Assembly (NCBI GenBank): GCA_003838065.1
Contig: QZAC01000077.1
Span: forward strand, 1 to 9,773
DNA: 9,773 nucleotides
Reading direction: 5' to 3'
DNA from: Methanocalculus sp. MSAO_Arc2
GTDB taxonomy: Archaea; Halobacteriota; Methanomicrobia; Methanomicrobiales; Methanocorpusculaceae
Shown here: one piece after another, positions 7,475 to 9,773 of the stretch
Position numbering within the stretch: position 1 is the stretch's first letter
Layout of the letters: each line of letters begins with the position of its first letter
Translations under genes and position numbers: made by a program
The notes under the pieces: generated by a model
The model's input: the letters and a program-made list of their open reading frames with translations, nothing else
What the model was told of the DNA's origin: nothing
Databases searched by the model: none

Positions 7475-8343
7475 CGCTGAACACCCCGGCTGGCTCGTCC
7501 GCTCTGCACGTACCATTTCAGAAGCCCTGCATTGAACATCCAGGTATTCATCAGGTCAACAACCAGGCCGATTAAGAGTACCGCTGCAATCTGGAAGATG
7601 ATCTCAATCTGGCCAAACCATGAGACGACCAGAAGGGCAACGATCGCAGAAAGGGTTGTCGTCGTCATGATAAATCCGGTACGGAATGCATTTCTGAGTT
7701 TGTCTTCAAGTTTCCCCTGCCGTTTCAGCACCCGTGTGGTCAGGAGGATGTCGCTGTCCACAGAGTAGCCAATCAGCATCAGGAGCGCAGCGGTTGTTCC
7801 AAGCGTGAGGGTAATTCCGATGAGATCCATGATTGCTGCGGTAATCACGATGTTGGTTAAGGCGGCAAAGACGACAGCAAGTGATGGTATCATTGTTCGA
7901 AAGGCGATAAAAACAACAATTGACATCCCGATAAACGAGAAGAGGAGTGCGAGTAATGCCTGGTGCTGTAATGTCTGCCCGAAGGTTTCGCCGATCTGAT
8001 CGACCCGTGCATCCGGGTACCGCTGCTGAATAGCCTGTGACAGCGACCGGAATTGTTCATCATCCATTGGGCCGAACCGGATGTATGTCCCCCGGTTCAT
8101 TCCCTCACCGACGCTGACCAGGGGATAGTCTGCAAAGTAGCTCTCAATCTCTTCAGGTGTGTCATCGGTTATTGCCGTGACTGCAGTTCCCCCGGCAAAG
8201 TCGATCCCGAGATTGACCGGAACACCGAAGATCATATAGTTGGCGCCGATTATCAACAGGCCGATGATTGCGATGGCAAGCGGCAGTGCCATCATCTTCC
8301 CTGGAGGATATTTATTTACCAGATCGTACAGGTCATTACCCAT
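7471..8343 (-). CDS. secF: Protein-export membrane protein SecF
   Basis: A 290-residue partner of SecD with the normal archaeal SecF size. The first membrane segment is at residues about 19-40, followed by GIDFAGGT (46-53), the SecF signature. An external domain (about 60-125) is followed by five segments, with GYSVDSDILLTTRVLK (192-207) in the fourth and VDLMNTW (262-268) in the last. The reading frame stays open to 8484, but that extension runs through the tRNA gene, so the upstream part cannot be the true N-terminus. Two nearby ATGs are possible, 8355 and 8343. I prefer 8343 because it gives the natural MGNDLYDLVNKYPP start and has AGGA shortly before it, though with a short spacer. secF precedes secD, as is usual in archaea and opposite to most bacteria. 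Confidence 0.93.
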   Translation of the reverse strand: MGNDLYDLVNKYPPGKMMALPLAIAIIGLLIIGANYMIFGVPVNLGIDFAGGTAVTAITDDTPEEIESYFADYPLVSVGEGMNRGTYIRFGPMDDEQFRSLSQAIQQRYPDARVDQIGETFGQTLQHQALLALLFSFIGMSIVVFIAFRTMIPSLAVVFAALTNIVITAAIMDLIGITLTLGTTAALLMLIGYSVDSDILLTTRVLKRQGKLEDKLRNAFRTGFIMTTTTLSAIVALLVVSWFGQIEIIFQIAAVLLIGLVVDLMNTWMFNAGLLKWYVQSGRASRGVQR

Positions 8344-8370
8344 ATATCCTATCATGTTTGTTGCGAAGGC

Positions 8371-8379
8371 ATAAAAGAA
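8371..8379 (-). promoter_or_regulatory. Possible TATA element of secFD
   Basis: The minus strand reads TTCTTTTAT between the tRNA and secF. Its centre is about 26-30 bases upstream of the interval between the two candidate secF start codons, which would give a nearly leaderless transcript. The match to the TATA consensus is only moderate, and read-through from the tRNA is an alternative. Confidence 0.25.
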
Positions 8380-8426
8380 TGGCTGTATGTACCGGGTGCG
8401 ATCATCGTATCCCCGGTTGAAAGAGA

Positions 8427-8498
8427 CGTCCCGGCCGGGATTTGAACCCGGGTCGAAAGCTCCGGAGGCTTCCAGGATATCCACTACCCTACCGAGAC
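8427..8498 (-). tRNA. tRNA-Arg (anticodon CCG)
   Basis: A complete 72-nt cloverleaf can be drawn on the minus strand. The acceptor stem GTCTCGG pairs with CCGGGAC (one G-T). The D arm is GGGTAGTGGATATCCT with the G18-G19 pair. The anticodon stem GAAGC/GCTTT closes the loop CTCCGGA, giving anticodon CCG, which reads CGG (Arg). A 4-base variable loop (CGAC) precedes the T arm CCGGG-TTCAAAT-CCCGG. The discriminator base is G73 (position 8427). CCA is not encoded (TCT follows), and there is no intron. It lies 103 bp after hypD and 83 bp before secF, all on the same strand. Confidence 0.95.
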
Positions 8499-8533
8499 AA
8501 AGGTTTTGCCGTACTCAGTGTTTACGTGCTCCA

Positions 8534-8556
8534 CACGTTTGAGCGTGCCAAACGTG
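8534..8556. repeat. Perfect inverted repeat in the tRNA leader region
   Basis: CACGTTTG (8534-8541) and CAAACGTG (8549-8556) form a perfect 8-bp pair around a 7-base spacer. It lies 36-58 bases upstream of the tRNA 5' end and could be an operator or a hairpin in a precursor transcript. Confidence 0.6.
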
Positions 8557-8573
8557 GACTTTTGCTTACATGC

Positions 8574-8591
8574 ATCTGTTTAAAAACAGAT
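8574..8591. repeat. 18-bp palindrome after hypD
   Basis: ATCTGTTTAAAAACAGAT has perfect 8-bp arms (8574-8581 and 8584-8591) around two A. It starts ten bases after the hypD stop. Its minus-strand run of five T could help end hypD transcription; the same TTTTTAAA core could also serve as a TATA box for a transcript that includes the tRNA. The two roles cannot be separated from sequence. Confidence 0.55.
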
Positions 8592-8601
8592 AAGGATATC
8601 G

Positions 8602-9621
8602 TCATCTGTGGAACTGCTGCCAGATTTTGCATGCACCCTCATGGGAGACCATGCACGGGCCGACCGGGGAACGCGGGGTGCAGGCTGTGCCAAAGAGCGG
8701 GCAGTCGGTTGGTTCAGCAAGGCCGCGGAGCAACCGGTCACAGATGCAGGGGGAACGCTGCTCGATATGGGGGATGGTGATTTCGTATTTCTTTTCTGCA
8801 TCATATGCTTCAAATGCCGTCTTGAGGGCCAGCCCTGAGTCCGGGATGACCGGGAAACCGCGCCACTCGATATCACAGGGTGTGAAGACCTCGTACATCA
8901 GGTCCTGAGCTTTTTTGTTCCCTTCCCGTGTTACTGCCCGTGGGTAGGCGTTCTCCACGACTGCTCTTCCCTTGTTGATCTGGTTGATAAGCATGTACAG
9001 GCCGAGGAGGACGTCTTCTGCTTCAAATCCTGCAACAACCTGTGGGACCGGGAAGCGTTCGTATTCATGGTATCCCATGACAGTGCAGACATGGCCGGGC
9101 AGGATGAAGCCGTTGAGGTTTGCTTCGCCCTGGTCAAGGAGCCACTGCATCGCCGGCGGGACACGTCTGTGGGAGGAGAGGATGCTGAAGTTCTCCGGCG
9201 GCTCCTGGAGGAGAGTGGCTGCAACGGTGGGCACTGTTGTTTCAAATCCAACCGAGATGAAGACGACGTCTTTATCAGTATTCTGTGCAATCTCGACAGC
9301 CTTGTGAATCCCCTGCACGATCCTGATATCCCCGTCTGCAGACTCTAATGATCCGGCAGAACCCGGGACCCTGAGGAGATCGCCATACGTGGTGACGATA
9401 TGTCCTGATTCTGCAAGGCTGATGGCTGCGTCAATTTCTCCTGCCGGCGTGATGCAGACCGGGCACCCGGGGCCCATGACGACCTTCAGCTGTCCGGGCA
9501 GGACACTCCGTATGCCATGTCGTGCGATGGAGGCCTCATGTGTCCCGCAGACATGCATGATTCGGAGGTCTCTTCTGACCTGTTCATTGATCGATCTGAT
9601 TATTTGTTTTCCAACTTCCAT
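8602..9621 (-). CDS. hypD: [NiFe]-hydrogenase maturation factor HypD
   Basis: A 339-residue cytoplasmic iron-sulfur protein that, with HypC, holds the Fe(CN)2CO unit before its transfer to the hydrogenase large subunit. The HypD motifs are present: CGTHE (residues 25-29, Cys25), GPGCPVC (50-56, Cys53 and Cys56), GFETT (125-129) and SSHRRVPPAM (149-158). The C-terminal iron-sulfur region has CIC (292-294), then Cys307, Cys314, Cys323 and Cys331 in CPLFGTACTP...GPCMVSHEGAC. The frame is open upstream to an ATG at 9681 and beyond. I chose 9621 because AGGAG precedes it by eight bases, the family length fits, and the 20 added residues look unlike HypD. No other hyp gene is in the window. It is monocistronic as far as can be seen, followed by a palindrome. 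Confidence 0.95.
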   Translation of the reverse strand: MEVGKQIIRSINEQVRRDLRIMHVCGTHEASIARHGIRSVLPGQLKVVMGPGCPVCITPAGEIDAAISLAESGHIVTTYGDLLRVPGSAGSLESADGDIRIVQGIHKAVEIAQNTDKDVVFISVGFETTVPTVAATLLQEPPENFSILSSHRRVPPAMQWLLDQGEANLNGFILPGHVCTVMGYHEYERFPVPQVVAGFEAEDVLLGLYMLINQINKGRAVVENAYPRAVTREGNKKAQDLMYEVFTPCDIEWRGFPVIPDSGLALKTAFEAYDAEKKYEITIPHIEQRSPCICDRLLRGLAEPTDCPLFGTACTPRSPVGPCMVSHEGACKIWQQFHR

Positions 9622-9629
9622 TGCGACAA

Positions 9630-9634
9630 CTCCT
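9630..9634 (-). promoter_or_regulatory. Ribosome binding site of hypD
   Basis: AGGAG on the minus strand ends eight bases before the ATG at 9621. The alternative ATG at 9681 has no such site, so this decides the start. Confidence 0.7.
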
Positions 9635-9773
9635 GTAGGTATCTGTCCTGCAAGGCTGAAAAGATTGTATGATGCTGTCATGGATGTGGCCGGGAAAACC
9701 TGGTTGCAAATGAGGTGGCAGCTGATAGGTACTGGCTGATGAACTGGTAGCGGATGGGGTGGCAGGGGATGAG
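9635..9773. other. Region upstream of hypD, no gene recognised
   Basis: The hypD frame remains open to the window edge, but the encoded peptide is rich in Pro and His and resembles nothing I know, so I treat it as non-coding. I see no convincing TATA box for hypD. Confidence 0.35.

Noticed and set aside
7475..7516. N-terminal extension of secD to 7516
   Set aside because: The ATGA overlap with the secF stop and a GGGGTG site point to the ATG at 7474.
8344..8484. N-terminal extension of secF
   Set aside because: It would translate through tRNA-Arg, and the SecF family start fits the ATG at 8343 or 8355.
9622..9681. 20-residue N-terminal extension of hypD
   Set aside because: There is no ribosome site before the ATG at 9681, while AGGAG sits correctly before the ATG at 9621.

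Overview
The window looks like part of a chromosome of a methanogenic archaeon, most plausibly of the order Methanomicrobiales. The signs are archaeal-type SecF and SecD in the order secF-secD, a tRNA gene without an encoded CCA end, the [NiFe]-hydrogenase maturation factor HypD, and a surface protein ending in a PGF-CTERM (archaeosortase) tail. The order-level assignment is inferred from this gene set and not from any search.

Layout. Positions 1-357 hold no recognised gene; their right part carries a cluster of ATATGAT-type inverted motifs that looks like a promoter and operator. A plus-strand gene (358-1443) encodes an exported six-repeat kelch/Asp-box beta-propeller with a C-terminal PGF-CTERM anchor signal. 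It converges on a minus-strand block across a 153-bp gap that contains a hairpin and a 12-bp direct repeat. The minus-strand block, read from right to left, is hypD (start 9621), a 103-bp spacer with two perfect inverted repeats, tRNA-Arg(CCG), secF, secD (4-bp ATGA overlap with secF), a 162-bp spacer, carA, and carB (8-bp overlap with carA).

Functions. CarA and CarB together form carbamoyl-phosphate synthetase, which feeds pyrimidine and arginine synthesis. SecF and SecD form the membrane complex that assists Sec-dependent export. HypD is the iron-sulfur scaffold on which the Fe(CN)2CO centre of [NiFe] hydrogenases is assembled; the cyanide ligands come from carbamoyl phosphate, so CarAB and HypD are linked metabolically although they are separate transcription units here.

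I see mostly housekeeping genes and no convincing new multi-gene system. The least routine items are the repeat-built surface propeller with its putative operator, and the structured spacer between hypD and the tRNA.
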